Shown: positions 12,710-26,116, numbered from the stretch's first letter. The stretch: DNA of 64,000 nt from Saxidomus purpurata (GCA_022818135.1 JAFMSR010000007.1:27368980-27432979); one strand, 5' to 3'. Numbers and translations are program-made. Notes: a model not told the origin generated them from the letters alone.

Positions 12710-12890
12710 TTCGTGTTCGAGTGGTTAGAGTCTGTAACTTCTCATTTATTGAGGGTCATGGCTTCGAGCCAACCATTCAACCATGACTATGTTAGAAAGG
12801 TTGCAGTTTCTTACGATAGATGGAGTTCTAGTTCTGGTCATTTCAAGGAACGAAAGTAAGGTAATCAGCCAGTTTGTACAAATGACTAAA
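12710..12890 (+). mobile_element. tRNA-headed SINE
   Basis: A polymerase III box A-like segment (gttcgagtggttagagtctg) is followed about 40 bp later by a box B-like ggcttcgagcc. The body ('ttgcagtttcttacgataga', then 'ggagttctagttctggtcat') matches the copies at 31727 and 54900, which supports one SINE family. Confidence 0.6.
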
Positions 12891-14250
12891 CATACGATTT
12901 AAACGGGCCTGTAAACTTCGAACTGAACTGTAAAAAAATCGCGACAGACCGTACAAAAAACTGGAATAGTGGGACACTAGGTGACGCTTTACTATATGTT
13001 TTATATTATATACGAGATCCGATTTTAAGAAAATAATTCACAACGGATAGTGTGCAAAATTGGACAGGAGGAACACCAGGTAACGCTTTATTGAATACTA
13101 AAGATATTTATTCTTATTGTTTTATTCAAATTAATTTAAGTAAAACTATGCAAAACCTAAAAACAATTAACTTTAATTCTTTGAACATCTATGGTTTATA
13201 CATATACTGATTTTATCACAAATGATTAGAAAGACACTTTGAATAGACAGTATACATTTTACTGATTATTTTAGATAATACAATTTTTGGTGGTGTATGA
13301 TGTGCTTTGTGAGAAATTAAAACGATATAAGATATGTGTCGAAAACATAACAATGAGAATTAGCAAATGAAAGTTCTTAAAGTTCTGTGTGTATATGATT
13401 CTTGGGAAATTCATTGCATTTCACCAAAAGCTTATGAGTTGTGCTCTGGAAAATAAAGGTACCATTATTTTAAACAAAGGTATGATATTTCAAAGTCATT
13501 TTCAAATGAATGAATGTACACTTGTACATATTACAAAAATGTCAGCATTCACAACAGATCATGCAAAGAAATTTCCTTTTTTCCAATTAATTTCAGTATC
13601 TGTATTGTTTAAATCAGAAAATGGCTTTATTCCACGAACATTGGCAGTGATGTGTTAATAACATACTGTACATGTATAAGCTTTATCATCTTAAAAACTT
13701 AAAACTAATTGATGGAAAAATGTAAGGACACTGAGTGAAACCTACCAGTATTTCATTAATTAAAATAGTAAGTTAAATAACAAGCATAATTTCAATGATA
13801 TGTTATATTACACCTTAGCACTCGAATTAATAATTCATGCATGCATATTGTAAGTGAGAGTCATAGAGCATACAAAATTTAATATATTGCAAATATTAAT
13901 ATATGATTATAAGCATTGAAGTTAAAAAGTAATTTTAGTTTATCATTAAAATAAGTGAAAAGTATAGTGTCTAAAGAAAGTGCAGTCTATTAGTTCAGTT
14001 TGTGCAAAGAAATATTTTGTATTATCATGGCTTAAAATCACTTGGTCAATGAAATATATCGTACACTTAATTGCAATCAAATTAACACCTATGAAACCTC
14101 CCGTGAAATTATCTTGTTAAGGAAAATATTTAAAGAATCATTTGCGACTAAATTAAAAAAAATTCTGGAACAAGTCCTTTGCATTTTTTTTAGATTTTCA
14201 GTACATCTTGTGGTGAAAAGCATTTGAAATTCATCGACATTCCGCAAAAT
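12891..14250. other. no recognisable feature
   Basis: AT-rich DNA. A short duplicated phrase ('ggacactaggtgacgcttta' near 12972, 'gaacaccaggtaacgcttta' near 13072) is the only structure seen. The 89-codon ORF at 13389-13658 has no recognisable motif. Confidence 0.35.
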
Positions 14251-14255
14251 TGCGT

Positions 14256-15464
<1,209 letters not shown>

Positions 15465-17100
15465 TGTCCGTTGTGGGCCTTTTTTATCATTATACGAACT
15501 GACCACCTTCATAACACTTTCTGCCCTCTACCTTTTAAGTCTTACCGATTGGCAAACAGTGATATTCGCAGCTGTGGGGCGACAAAGGAAGACGATTTTC
15601 CCAAACTCAATTCACATAGATACCTTTAAACGTGCCTAACATGACCAAAAATAACAAACAGAACAAATGAATCAAATGTACTAAAATAGGAAGATTTCGT
15701 TTCAAGACGTTACAATAACAGACAGTCATAAGAAAAGAAAAACATGCCATATTCCGTACTTTAAGCAATTTTTAAACTTTATTGATCGTGGAACAGTTTG
15801 AAATAGTTCAAATCGGCAAAAATAATGTTTTTTAATCAAAGAACAAAGAATATTCTGTTTTTCGAAGCACCTAAATGGCAGCCCATTTGTAGGAACACAG
15901 TCATAGCCAGTTCAAGGTTTCTCTTCGGTAACTTTTCAAAATAAAGTTTGAGTATAAATACTAAGATAAAGAAGGCCTATGTCTGGAACACACTAAAAGA
16001 GCTCCCAACATAAACAAGACAATATGTCAAAGGTCATTAGCGTTCTATGATACAACGTATTGATAAGAAGAATAGATCTCAGTTGTATTATGTTTATAGT
16101 TATGACTTGTCACTAGTATAGGTTTGGTACTAATTTTTTGTGTTTTTAGAAAGCGGAAGTTAAATCTTGAAGAACAAAAATAGGTTTCAAGCGTGCATGT
16201 TCGTTTTTCCAAACTTCGGTGTAGTTATCTGAAGCGGTTCAAACTCAGAGACATGAATCACGCGTGACAGCGATGTATACACTGCAACTTTACATTTTAA
16301 ACTACCTGTCTAAGTAAAATTGGAATTTGTTCGTTTTTCGAAAGAAATATACGATTAGATAGCTTAAGATCTGATTTCGCTAAGATTAAAACTTAAAAGA
16401 TGAAATTCTTGTTAAATCACACTACACATCTGGAGATTGTCTTACGTGTAATACGTTGTATGAAGATGTAAGAAGTCGCTGAAGCGGCCGTGTCAATACT
16501 GTTTCATTTTGTATTAAAGCAGCTTCTGTAAGTCACCATACTCTCAGCTTACAAGCATGTTGTTGATAAAAGCGCCGAGAGCACAGGCTTGGCTAGTTAT
16601 GTAGTAAGCCACGTACTGATCTTGTATAGGGAGCTATCATCATTAGAAAAATAACAAATAACAGATCAAGCGAGTCAGAAAGTTATGTACATCAAGCAGT
16701 GTAACTGGACGTGATCACTGACTTATCCTTCATTTTCTAATAGGTCTGATCATGAATGGTTTGTTCGGGCTTCATGATTATTTTATTAAATCTCACAAAT
16801 TATATTATTTAGTTACGGTCTATGTATGGACTGAGATTGAAAGAAAGTGCATGTTGTAACTGATTTTGTTCCAAAGCAATGTTCGTTTAAATGATAAAAA
16901 GTAAAAGTTAAAACCAAAAAGACTGCCTGCTTTTATTAAAAATGTATCCTTTGATAGATACATTATCAATTTTAGTGCAATCACACTGGATAGTGGATAT
17001 GTGTCTATACGTGTTTCCGTTTTTTAAACAAAAACATGTTTGCCTTAATATGATGTGTTTTAAAGTATAATGTCAATAAATCATATCTAAGGTAACTATC
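15465..17100. other. no recognisable feature
   Basis: AT-rich DNA without a supported gene or repeat. Confidence 0.35.
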
Positions 17101-17105
17101 TAATT

Positions 17106-17870
17106 ACCCCCCCGCAACGGCTGAGGGGATATGGTAATGGTTCCGTCCGTCCGCCCGTGTGTCCGTGCGTCCGTTACACTTTTTTTCGGAGAATAACTAT
17201 GAAAGTATTCAAGGGAATTTATTTACAATTCACACTCAGACAGAAGGCATTGAGAGGAAGTGCAGTTAACAAGGATCCTAACTCTAAGTTGCCCTAATTT
17301 TGAATTATCTCCCTTGATTGTATTTTCTTGTCTGGGCTATAACTTCTTGAGTAATGAACCGAATTGATTAAAATTGCATACACTTACAGAGGGCATTAAG
17401 ACGCAGTACAGTGTTAAAGAACAATAACCATACCTTACTCTTTTTTAGTTATTCCCCAACATTGATTGTTCATATAACACTTTTGTGGGAACACAACTCC
17501 GAAAGTATTCATGGGAATTTGTTTAAACTTTACTGACATACAGAGGACATTGAAAGGAAGTGCAGTTTACAAGGACCTTAGTTTGTCCTATCCTTGAATT
17601 ATCTCCCTTTATTAGTTTTTCATGTCAGGGCTTTAAATTCTATAGTATTGAACTGAATTGATTTAAAGTGCATACATTCATAGAGGACATTAAGATGAAG
17701 TGCAGTGTTCAAGAACAATAACTCAAATTTACCCTGGTTTTGAGTTATCTCCCTTTATTGATTTTTTCGCATAAGCGCAGAGCATACAATATCAGACTTT
17801 TAGAGTAGAAGTTTGGCAGAAAAAGTGTCAGAGCCAGGGCCAATACTCGATACTAATTTACTATAGGTTT
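17106..17870 (+). repeat. dispersed repeat with tandem internal units of about 300 bp
   Basis: The left end is 'ccccccgcaacggctgaggg' followed by 'ttccgtccgtccgcccgtgt'. Two internal units, from about 17192 and 17490, share 'gaaagtattca(a/t)gggaattt', 'ggcattgagaggaagtgcag' and 'ttgaattatctccctt'. The right end 'gagttatctccctttattga' to 'cagagcatacaatatcag' recurs at 20478-20560, just downstream of channel exon 1, so part of the family is also there. Confidence 0.65.
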
Positions 17871-19250
17871 AATATATAGGTGCGCTGTAACAAACTCGCG
17901 ATAACTTTATAACTAAATAAATAATGTTATTTTAGAATCACAAACGGTATAATAAAATATAAGATTTCTTCTTTCTTATGAATATTTTGTTTTATTTTTC
18001 TGATACTTCATTTATTTGTTTTTTTTTATATAAAGTTTAAAAATCTACCTATCATTTTGCTATATAATATAGTAAAACGCCCAAAATGTGATAATTTTTA
18101 GTAAAACTTTTACAGTTTGTCTTGCATTTGTACAAAAACTATAATATTTATTTCAGAATCACAAACGGGATAGGATGAAACAACCATTCTAGATTTTAGC
18201 GATCTCATTTTTATAAAAATTAAGAAAGAACAGAATGCTTACGCGTCGGGTGACATTCTGCTCTCGGACTGACAATATCAATGTCACACATGCTGCCATA
18301 TGATATTTATATAATGTCTTCTAAACTGTTCAGTATAATTTCAAGCGATGTGGACAGTGTTACAAACCAGCTGTAATTTTGAAGGAAAAATATATTCGAC
18401 CACATGGTTTGAAAATGAAAAATTACATACTTTTTAAGGCATTCATCGACAAGCGTTTACTAGAGTTTGTAAAATATATTTGATAGAATAACTATGCAGC
18501 AGGAATTTTAAGATGGTTCAGCACAGAATACGATGTTCAGTTGAACTACAATGAGAAGTTCTGAAAAGGAAACTGTGCTTTTTCGCAAATTAAAAATGCT
18601 TACATAAATCAAATGTCAGATCTTTAACTGATTAGGAATTTGAGATTGTAAAATAAAAAGTTGACGTACTATTTACCACGTATCTGTATGTCCGCCTATT
18701 TACGTTTTAAAAACACACCATGCTTTTGCAACAGACTTGCCGTGTGCGTCTGTACTTGAAAATAACAGGTCTACAATTTTCAATAATTCTCTCGAGCAAA
18801 CATTACGCACGTGTAAAGCGATCAGCCGAAAATGAAAAAGCATGTGCACACTAGATTTATTCCCATCATTATGTCAAAATTTATGAATGTTATAGCTTTT
18901 GAATAATTATACGACTATTGTCAAAAACTACTACCAAATTCATTAATGACTGAACCTGTATCTGTAATTGTTATTATTATTATAAATTGCAAGACATGGG
19001 AATGATAATGTTGAATGTTCTTTATCTTCTGGTAGAAATAGTAAAAATTAAATCAGAAGATTTTCCCCTTTAAGAACAAAAGTAACACGTCAAGTTCAAT
19101 ATCCCCCTTAGGCAAACTCCAGTACAATCGTTAATCAATAATTTATGACCCTGTCCGTTATTTTCGGATACTACCGAACCGTAGTTGTTTCCGTTACCTC
19201 CTAATCCCCAATACTTATCGATTGCTCATGATATAGCGCTCGAAACTTTT
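17871..19250. other. no recognisable feature
   Basis: AT-rich. A short phrase ('tcagaatcacaaacgg') occurs twice, at about 17932 and 18153. Nothing else is supported. Confidence 0.35.
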
Positions 19251-19254
19251 TCTG

Positions 19255-21070
19255 CCGTATGGAAAGTGCAGGTGAATAACCCTCAACACGTAATGATTAC
19301 TAATATTTTGTTAATTTAGAACCTTTACCATATCCATTTCTCTCACCTAAAATTTCTTGATCATAGAAAGAGCACTCGACAGGGGTATGGCTATGTCTAA
19401 CATGGTTCTTCTTATTCATTTCTTTATTACATATATTCCATAATCTGCAATGTATTGTATGCAAATGTAATAGTATTAATACACATTCAATAAAATGCTT
19501 TCAACCAGCAATTTTTTAAAAATATAAGCCCTTAAAGGGATGTAGGATTTTCCGAAATATTTTTCATAAAAACTTATCAATTTTGTTTTCTGAAACTAAC
19601 AGTACTGATTTATCTTAAATTACAAAAAATGAGTTCTGTATGACTGCAAGATGCATGAAAAAAAAAAAATTTTCCTGACAGATAATGCCCGAATGGATGG
19701 TAAAATTTAAAAAATGCTTCTTTTTCCTCAAAAGGATTGTCAAAATTTTATTTTGTTTGGCACAAATAATCAACTTTGTATTCTCTAAAACGGAAAATAA
19801 ACAATTTTGATTTTTACAAATATGATGCCATACAATGTACAAAGGGAATTAGTGCTTTTCCTACTTGATTATTTTATATAGAAACTAAAGAATTCTTGTT
19901 GTTTGGAACTAGTTGTCGGGTGAAATTTAAAAAATGCTTCAATTTTTCTGAAACAGACAAATCAATACACTTTCCAGTTGTTCGTTTTCAGTGATTTGCT
20001 TCTCTTGGCGGGGAATATGAATGTGCTGAATATACTTGTCAATATTAACGTCAGTGGTTAATCCATACTTTCTTTCATAATAACGTTTAAATGGTACATG
20101 TAGTGACAAATTAATCTTTAATTATTTATATCTTTATCACATATAGTCAATGATTTACAATTAAACTGCAATGTTTTGTATGTAAATGTAATGGTATAAA
20201 TACATATTCAATTAATTTATTCAACCAGTGACATTGTACTATCTGGCTGTCAATGTACAGAATATCAACTTCCTCTGTACACTTGCTGAGGTGCACATGT
20301 CTATAATCTTAGAAGACAGTTTTAGTTTTCATTTGTAAACCACTCACTCAGCACGAAGTGGTACAGGCTTTTTCTATGTTTTAGTGTACGGACTATTCTC
20401 TAAAAGAAAGGAAAATCAGCGATCAAATGTCTGATCAAGATAAAAAGAAGGTAAATGAAGGCCGGAGTAAAATTGTTTTGAGTTATCTCCCTTTATTAAT
20501 TTTTCGCATAAAATGTTTGCGTAAAGCATACAATATCATATATTTATAGTAGAAGTGCGACATTTACACAGAGAAAGTGCAGGTGAGTAACCCTCAACAC
20601 GTTATAATTTATAATATTATATTAAATTAGAACCTATATCATATGCATTCCTTTTTTAAATTACAACAAATGAGTTCTGTGTGCCTGCAAGATGCAGAAA
20701 AAAGAATTTCCCTTCAGAGATGATCCCCAATTGGATAATACAATTTTTAAAATGCTTCTTTTTTCTGAATTATTTAGAATCTTGATTTTTACAGAAATGA
20801 TGCCATACAAAGGGGATGTAGTGCTTTTCCTAAATGATTATTCTATATAGAAACTAAGGAATTCTTGTTGTCTGGAACTTGTAGTGGGGTGAAATTTTAA
20901 GAATGCTTATTTTTCTGAAACAAACAAACCAATACACTTTCCAGTTGTTCGTTTTCAGTTACTTGCTTCATTTGGCGGGGGGTAAAAATTTGCTGAATTT
21001 ACTTGTCAATATTAACGTTAGTGTTTTATCCATACTTTCTTCCATAGCAAACGTTTAAAAAGGTACATGT
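19255..21070. repeat. diverged direct duplication flanking exon 1
   Basis: Segment 19258-20100 recurs at 20570-21070 in the same orientation. Shared blocks are 'aagtgcaggtga(a/g)taaccct', 'atgagttctgt(a/g)tg', 'cttgttgt(t/c)tggaact', 'acactttccagttgttcgtt' and 'cttgtcaatattaacgt'. A further partial copy of the 19444-19510 part lies at 20166-20230. The first coding exon of the channel gene (20427-20450) sits between the copies. Confidence 0.65.
20427..20450 (+). CDS. channel gene, putative first coding exon
   Basis: ATG TCT GAT CAA GAT AAA AAG AAG followed by gtaaat gives MSDQDKKK and ends in phase 0 at a plausible donor. The start has A at -3 (tcaaATG). The next exon (21236) also starts in phase 0, and the joined hydrophilic N-terminus (DKKK then VPSGEID) is reasonable for a cytosolic leader. 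An exon of eight codons is weak evidence on its own, so this call depends on the neighbours. Upstream, 20340-20426 would be 5' UTR. I see no clear TATA box. Confidence 0.45.
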
Positions 21071-21235
21071 ATTAACAGTGTTATCTAAAAGTCATCACGG
21101 TTACATGTTTTCATGAGTAATGCTTAGATTACAGTAATTATAATCAATACTCTGAGAGATAATCATGACATCTGATTACTTGAAAAATGTGTGATCATTA
21201 CAGCTGGTTACATTTACTGATTCCGTCTACTCCAG

Positions 21236-21286
21236 GTCCCGTCTGGCGAAATTGATAAACTCTATCAATCTAACGATGAGCAAATG
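21236..21286 (+). CDS. channel gene, 51-base exon
   Basis: The exon is bounded by ctactccag on the left and gtaagtat, an almost ideal donor, on the right. It is 17 codons, phase 0 to 0, and reads VPSGEIDKLYQSNDEQM. The hydrophilic, acidic composition fits the cytosolic N-terminus ahead of ankyrin repeats. It has no frame damage. Confidence 0.6.
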
Positions 21287-21372
21287 GTAAGTATCACGAA
21301 TTACATTTACATTTAGTAATAAGAATTGACGAAATCAGTAAATAATGTTCAGTGAATGTAGACATAGAGGAT

Positions 21373-21522
21373 ATGTGTTTGTTTTGAGTGGATGTGGAAC
21401 ACATCTCATCGAGAAGTGGTACAATTGTAAAATTTTCACGAGCGCGAAGCATAAGTTAAAATGTTTAAATTGTTTTACTTTGAGTTAAGATATATTCCAT
21501 ATCCACTCAAAACAAACAAATG
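21373..21522. repeat. foldback repeat
   Basis: 'gtgtttgttttgagtggatg' at about 21375-21394 is the inverse of 'atatccactcaaaacaaaca' at about 21500-21519, separated by roughly 105 bp. It is probably a small MITE inside intron 2. Confidence 0.5.
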
Positions 21523-21624
21523 TTTTATTTTTTATCCAAACTATTGAAACAAAACCTAATTAATGTATATGCACCACTGAAAAAATGATATCTATATCAT
21601 CACTCTATATTTCACTGATATAAT

Positions 21625-21704
21625 AGGGTTATTAGTATAGTAATGTGATCCAGAATGCCGAATATGCTCCGTCTCATGGATCACATTACTATACTAATAA
21701 CCCT
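21625..21704. repeat. perfect 28-bp inverted repeat hairpin
   Basis: Arm 21625-21652 (agggttattagtatagtaat...) is the exact inverse of 21677-21704, around a 24-base loop. In RNA it would fold into a very stable hairpin. It lies in intron 2 of the channel gene. Confidence 0.8.
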
Positions 21705-22344
21705 TTTATGGTATACCTTTGGACACTTGTCTGCGCGATTAAACTGAATTAAAATGACATTGTAAGCATAAACTTGAAGAAAAACTTTTTTTAGCGCGTA
21801 ATATGCAGACGTTCTTTTATTGACATCATCGTATAAACAAGTAGTAACGACCCATTCAAAAGCGACGTCATTAATGTCATGTGTATGTTTGGGCAAACAA
21901 AATGCACTCTTACAAATAATGACACAGTGCGAATTGCCCGTACATAAAAAAAAAACGGATTTCTTTTTCTGTCACTGACAGGCCGTATTTGTTGGTTGAA
22001 TAAAGACTGTATTTGACAGAATATTTATAGGTGCACTTTTATATAATGAAACACAGTATTTCATTAGTTAGCATAAAATAAAATTCACTATTTGATACTC
22101 TACATTTTGTACATGTGGTCTTTGTTCATAACTGCAGCAGGAAAACAGTACAATAATTCTGCCAAAGAAATACATATATGAAAATGATAATTGACTGATA
22201 GGTCTAAAGCATGTCACTTTGTGACTGTGAGAGCACAGAACTAAAAAAATTTCAGTATCGTTTGTTTAAACATGCACTTCATGTTAAAATTGTCGTGTAT
22301 TATCATAACTAAATGTACTTCATTGACAAAAAATCGCTTTTAAG

Positions 22345-22624
22345 GTTTTGGAAATGCTTTATGACGTCATCCATATGGGACAAGACTTGGATAAACTAGG
22401 AACGGATATTAACGGTAACAGTGTTACACAAAGCGATTGAGTTAAATTTCCTTTGTGTAGCGGAGGAACTTCTCGATAATGGAATAGATCCATTTGCACA
22501 TAAAAACAAAAATAATATCAAACAGGGAATGCGCTTAATGCGCTTAAAAGGTCCCCAATTGAAGAAGCTATACGCCAAAAGAACGACGGAATGGCAGCGA
22601 TGATTTTAAGTAAACGTCCGAAGC
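22345..22624 (+). pseudogene. channel gene, ankyrin-repeat exon, frame-broken
   Basis: An acceptor-like cttttaag precedes VLEMLYDVIHMGQDLD, then KLGTDINGN to 22419 in frame 1. One base later the ankyrin repeat continues in frame 2 as VLHKAIELNFLCVAEELL, then DNGIDPFAHKN (22421-22507). After an insertion it resumes in frame 1 as SPIEEAIRQKNDGMAAMILS (from 22552), ending at a gtgagt donor (22625). The GN..VLHKA and SPIEEAI cores and the leucine spacing are typical ankyrin signatures. The middle insertion (about 22504-22545) matches the end of the dispersed element at 48032 and includes a tandem aatgcgctt. Without repair the exon reaches a stop at 22438 in its entry frame. Confidence 0.65.
22504..22545 (+). 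mobile_element. solo end of the (CA)n element inside an exon
   Basis: 'aaacaaaaataatatcaaac' followed by 'agggaatgc' is the same sequence as the start of the element at 48032. It is followed by a tandem 9-mer, aatgcgctt twice (22528-22545). The fragment splits the ankyrin coding frame, so it was inserted after the exon existed or left behind by an excised copy. Confidence 0.65.
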
Positions 22625-23111
22625 GTGAGTACGTATGTTACACTTATACTATCATGATTATGAGAACTTTTGTGCCTTGACCAATAATGTTTTCGACTAC
22701 AATCAAAGCTGATATGTGTTGGAGTCAAAAGTAATTCCTTAAATAGTAAGTATCGAAATACTTTCCTACTCTACATTGACTATTAGCGGAATAATTCTAT
22801 ACACACATAAAAATAACCCTTTTTTTACAAGAAACTTAGTTGACGCTGAATACGTTTAGTGAAACTTTTTAAATTTATGTTTCATTAATGTTAGGCAGGA
22901 ATGCAAAATCTATTTGTATATATGTCACATAGCTGCCATAATAGTTTTACTGTCCCACAGAAAGCTATGTGATATTTGTTTTAATCTTTTCAACTGAACA
23001 TACAGTGTGGTAACTACATAGAATAGAATCAAAAAAGATTTTTTTACCGAGATCCGAAAGGAAGTTTGAAATCGTATCAATTGCGCTAAATCGTTATCGT
23101 GACAATAATAA

Positions 23112-23860
23112 TTATACCCCAGTTCACAAAGTGTAAGGGGGTTATACTGAATTCAGCACTCAGTCTGTCTGTCTGTCCGTCCGTCCGTCCGTCTGTAGAC
23201 GGAATCTTGTGGACATTACAGAAGTTATAACTATTATGCTTAGTTGTGCACGGTTCATGTTTCGCGTCACTAGGTCAACGGTCAAGTTCACAGGGGCTCG
23301 AGATAATAAAATATTGTGGACGATAGATATCCAGAACCCCTGGTCAGAATTTAATGATACTTCACAGAAGTGATAAGTATCATGCCGAGTTATGCATGGT
23401 CCATGTTTCGGGTAACTTGGTCAAAGGTCAAGGTCACAAGGTCTCGAGATAGTATAATCTTGTAAACTCTAAATCTCCAAAACCTCTGGTCAAAATTTAA
23501 TGGTACTTCGCAGAAGTGGTCAGTACCATTCCTTTTTGTGTATGATCCATGTTTCGGGTCACAAAGCCAAGGTCAATGTCACAGGGGCACGAAATAGTAA
23601 ATATGTGTGCGCTCTTAATCTCCTAAACCCTTGGTCAGAATTCAATGATGGTTGACAAAAGTGATAAGCACCATGCCTAGTTTTGCATGGTCCATGTTTC
23701 GGGTCACTAGGTCAAGGTCATAGGGGCTCGATTTAATAAAATATTGTGCGATTTTAATCTCTAGAACCCCTGATCAGAATTTAATTATACTCTACAGAAG
23801 TGATAAGTACCGTACCTTTAGTACCTTTACTGTACTAATAATCAAAGCAGCAAATGTTAC
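23112..23860 (+). repeat. dispersed repeat with about four tandem units of 147 bp
   Basis: It begins 'accccagttcacaaagtgta' with 'tgtctgtccgtccgtccgtc', then repeats a module of 'ccatgtttcgggtcactagg', 'tcaaggtcacaggggctcga', 'cccctggtcagaatttaatg' and 'acttcacagaagtgataagt' about four times. No ORF is present. This is one of several repeats in the window that share the 'aaggtcaaggtcac' theme. Confidence 0.75.
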
Positions 23861-24579
23861 ATAAATTGTATATATTGTGTCAGTTGGGTGTTCGGGGGGT
23901 ATCCTTCACCTTCAGTGATAGTTTTAGTTATTATTATTTCTATTATTATAATTATTTTGAATAGCTACTTACCAAAGTAATTGTCTGCATGTACACTGCA
24001 CTCAGTTTCACCAAAACTGTACTCAAATGCATGGTCTTACATAGACATAACCGCGTCAGGTCCATGCACTAACTGCCCGTCACACTATGAAATGAATTGT
24101 AAGCGTAAATAAAACACTGATTAAAAATCGATCATTTGAAATTGCCCCTGTCCCGTCCTTATATGAAACATGGGTACAATGTTCACGGACAATAAGGTCG
24201 GAACATTTGTTGTATTCCATGCCTCCGCGTTCTGTGTCCGCACTCCATGTCTGCGCTGCGTGTCATTTTTCAAACAATGAAGCATGGAATACCGACCTAA
24301 TCCGCCAGTTGTCTGACGTATCGGATCGGTCATGGTGGACAGGCAAGCCGTTCACGGCAGATAGTTGAACGACGTTTTTTATTGAACGCAGTTGATGTTA
24401 ACATGGTTAAGTTTTACAGTAACAAATGTATGTAGAATGAGATATACAAGAACATAACATTTTTGGGAGGGTTTAGTATTTGATTTACTTGTATATGGTA
24501 ACATAATTACCTATAGTCTCATTCTCATCGATGAGGAAGTTATATTGCTTTTCTCTATCCACTCTAAAACCAAATATCT

Positions 24580-25215
24580 GGATCTTTCTTGGTTGAATAA
24601 GTAGGTTGGGCCTTTTTCCTTGGTGCGATGGGGCAGTTTGACATACTGGGAGAAATCAAAGGTATTCTGCATGTCGTTACAGGAAAAGTTGTCTCCACTC
24701 CCTGCATCTCACCCACTCCGTATTTCAAACATAGCTACAAATTTTTCTACACAATCCCGGTTTTTGTCTCTTTCTTTTCTGGCTTGTATTATATAGTCAT
24801 GGTATTTCTCTGTTGCAGACAGTTTTTCCATCTTTAGTTCTTGCTAATTGTATGTCTTGCCGGAAGTCCTCGCATGCCTTGCAAACATCATCTTTTGGTG
24901 CAGCTATTTTCATGTGCGGGACACATCTTTTCCACAGATCTTTGAAAGTGGCGAAACTAACATTCTGCTTTTCAATTTGGCTGCATGCTGTAAAATATTC
25001 CTGATGAATAGACAGCTTTGTATTTTTGAAGAAAGGAATACAAGTGACGTTTCTCCCCGACCACGAAGTGCTGCTGGCTATGGAAGTCCTTCCTCACTGG
25101 CATAAGTTAAAAGACATTGTACTGCATCTTTTTAAGTGTCAGGAGAAAAAGCGTTATGTGCTTTTCTGTCGTGGTTACCATGTACAAGTGGCTGAATTCC
25201 ATTTTCTTTAAAATG
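24580..25215 (-). pseudogene. DNA-transposon protein relic
   Basis: Read on the minus strand, several frames carry pieces of one protein in order: FKENGIQPLVHGNHDRKAHN, a TYASEEGLP block with PAALRGREKRHLYSFL, then QIEKQNVSFATFKDLWKRC, VPHMKIAAPKDDVCKACEDF, and further on a FDFSQYVKLPHRT block. The order and the Cys/His-containing PRxDVCxxC-type motif match a transposon-associated protein family widespread in invertebrate genomes. This identification is from memory of the family's appearance and is not verified. At least three frameshifts and two stops make it non-functional. Plus-strand ORFs over the same bases are shadows. Confidence 0.55.
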
Positions 25216-25364
25216 CTTCATGTGTCCACGGTCTAATATTATTGATCAATAGAAATGCATGTTGACATATTTTGATGCCGTTGTAAATGTATTCATAGCG
25301 GACTCGTTTCCGCTTACCGCTTCTTCTGTTGTCGCTTCCTATTTTCAGCTCATCAGGCACAAAG

Positions 25365-26116
25365 GGCAAGTGTGAGCTATTAGGATCGCTCACCGCCCTG
25401 CGTCCGTCGTATGTCGTATGTCTTATGTCGTACGTCCGTTAACATTTTCATTCAAACGACATCTCCTCTGAAACTACTAGGCCAATGATGACGAAACTTG
25501 GCATGGATGTATCTTGCATAAAGTCCGTTCATAGTTGTTCAAATAATTCCATTCCATGCAGAACTCTGGTTACCATGGCCACGGAAAGGAAAAGCTTAAA
25601 AAATATTATTCTCAAGAACAGGAAGGCCTACAGCTTAGGTATTTGGCATATGGCATTGCCTGGTGGACCTCTACCAAGGGTGTTCAAATTATGACCCCGG
25701 GGTCAAAATTGACACCCCGGGGGGTCACTTGATTTTATATAGGCTTTTGTAGGAAAACAATACAAATCGTCTTCTCTGAAACAACAAGGCATAGAGCTTA
25801 GATATTTAGCACGTGTCATTGCCTAGTAGACCTCTACTAAGATTGTTCAAATTATGACCCCCGACTCAAAATTGACCAAGCCCGGGGGTCTCTTGATTTT
25901 AAATAGGCTTTTGTAGGAAATGAAAAATCTTTATTTCTAAAACCACAAGTCCTAGAGCTTAGATATTTAGCATGAATCATTGCCTAGTTGACATCTGTTA
26001 AGAATACAAATCATGCCCCCAATGTCATATTGACCCTTTCTGATTTTGATGACCTTGTATTATAGCCAGTAGTAGCAAGTTGAGCGATATAGGGCCATCT
26101 TGGCCAACTTGTTTTT
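25365..26116 (+). repeat. long dispersed repeat with tandem internal units, copy 1
   Basis: The left end is 'tgagctattaggatcgctca' and 'cgtccgtcgtatgtcgtatg'. Internal units repeat 'agcttagatatttagcatg', 'cattgcctagt(g/t)ga' and 'ttgttcaaattatgacccc'. The right end is 'gagcgatatagggccatctt'. Related copies are at 30395-30720 (right part only) and 43140-44897. Confidence 0.7.

Noticed and set aside
24813..25211. Plus-strand ORFs of 61-85 codons
   Set aside because: Shadows of the minus-strand transposon relic, which gives the more protein-like reading.
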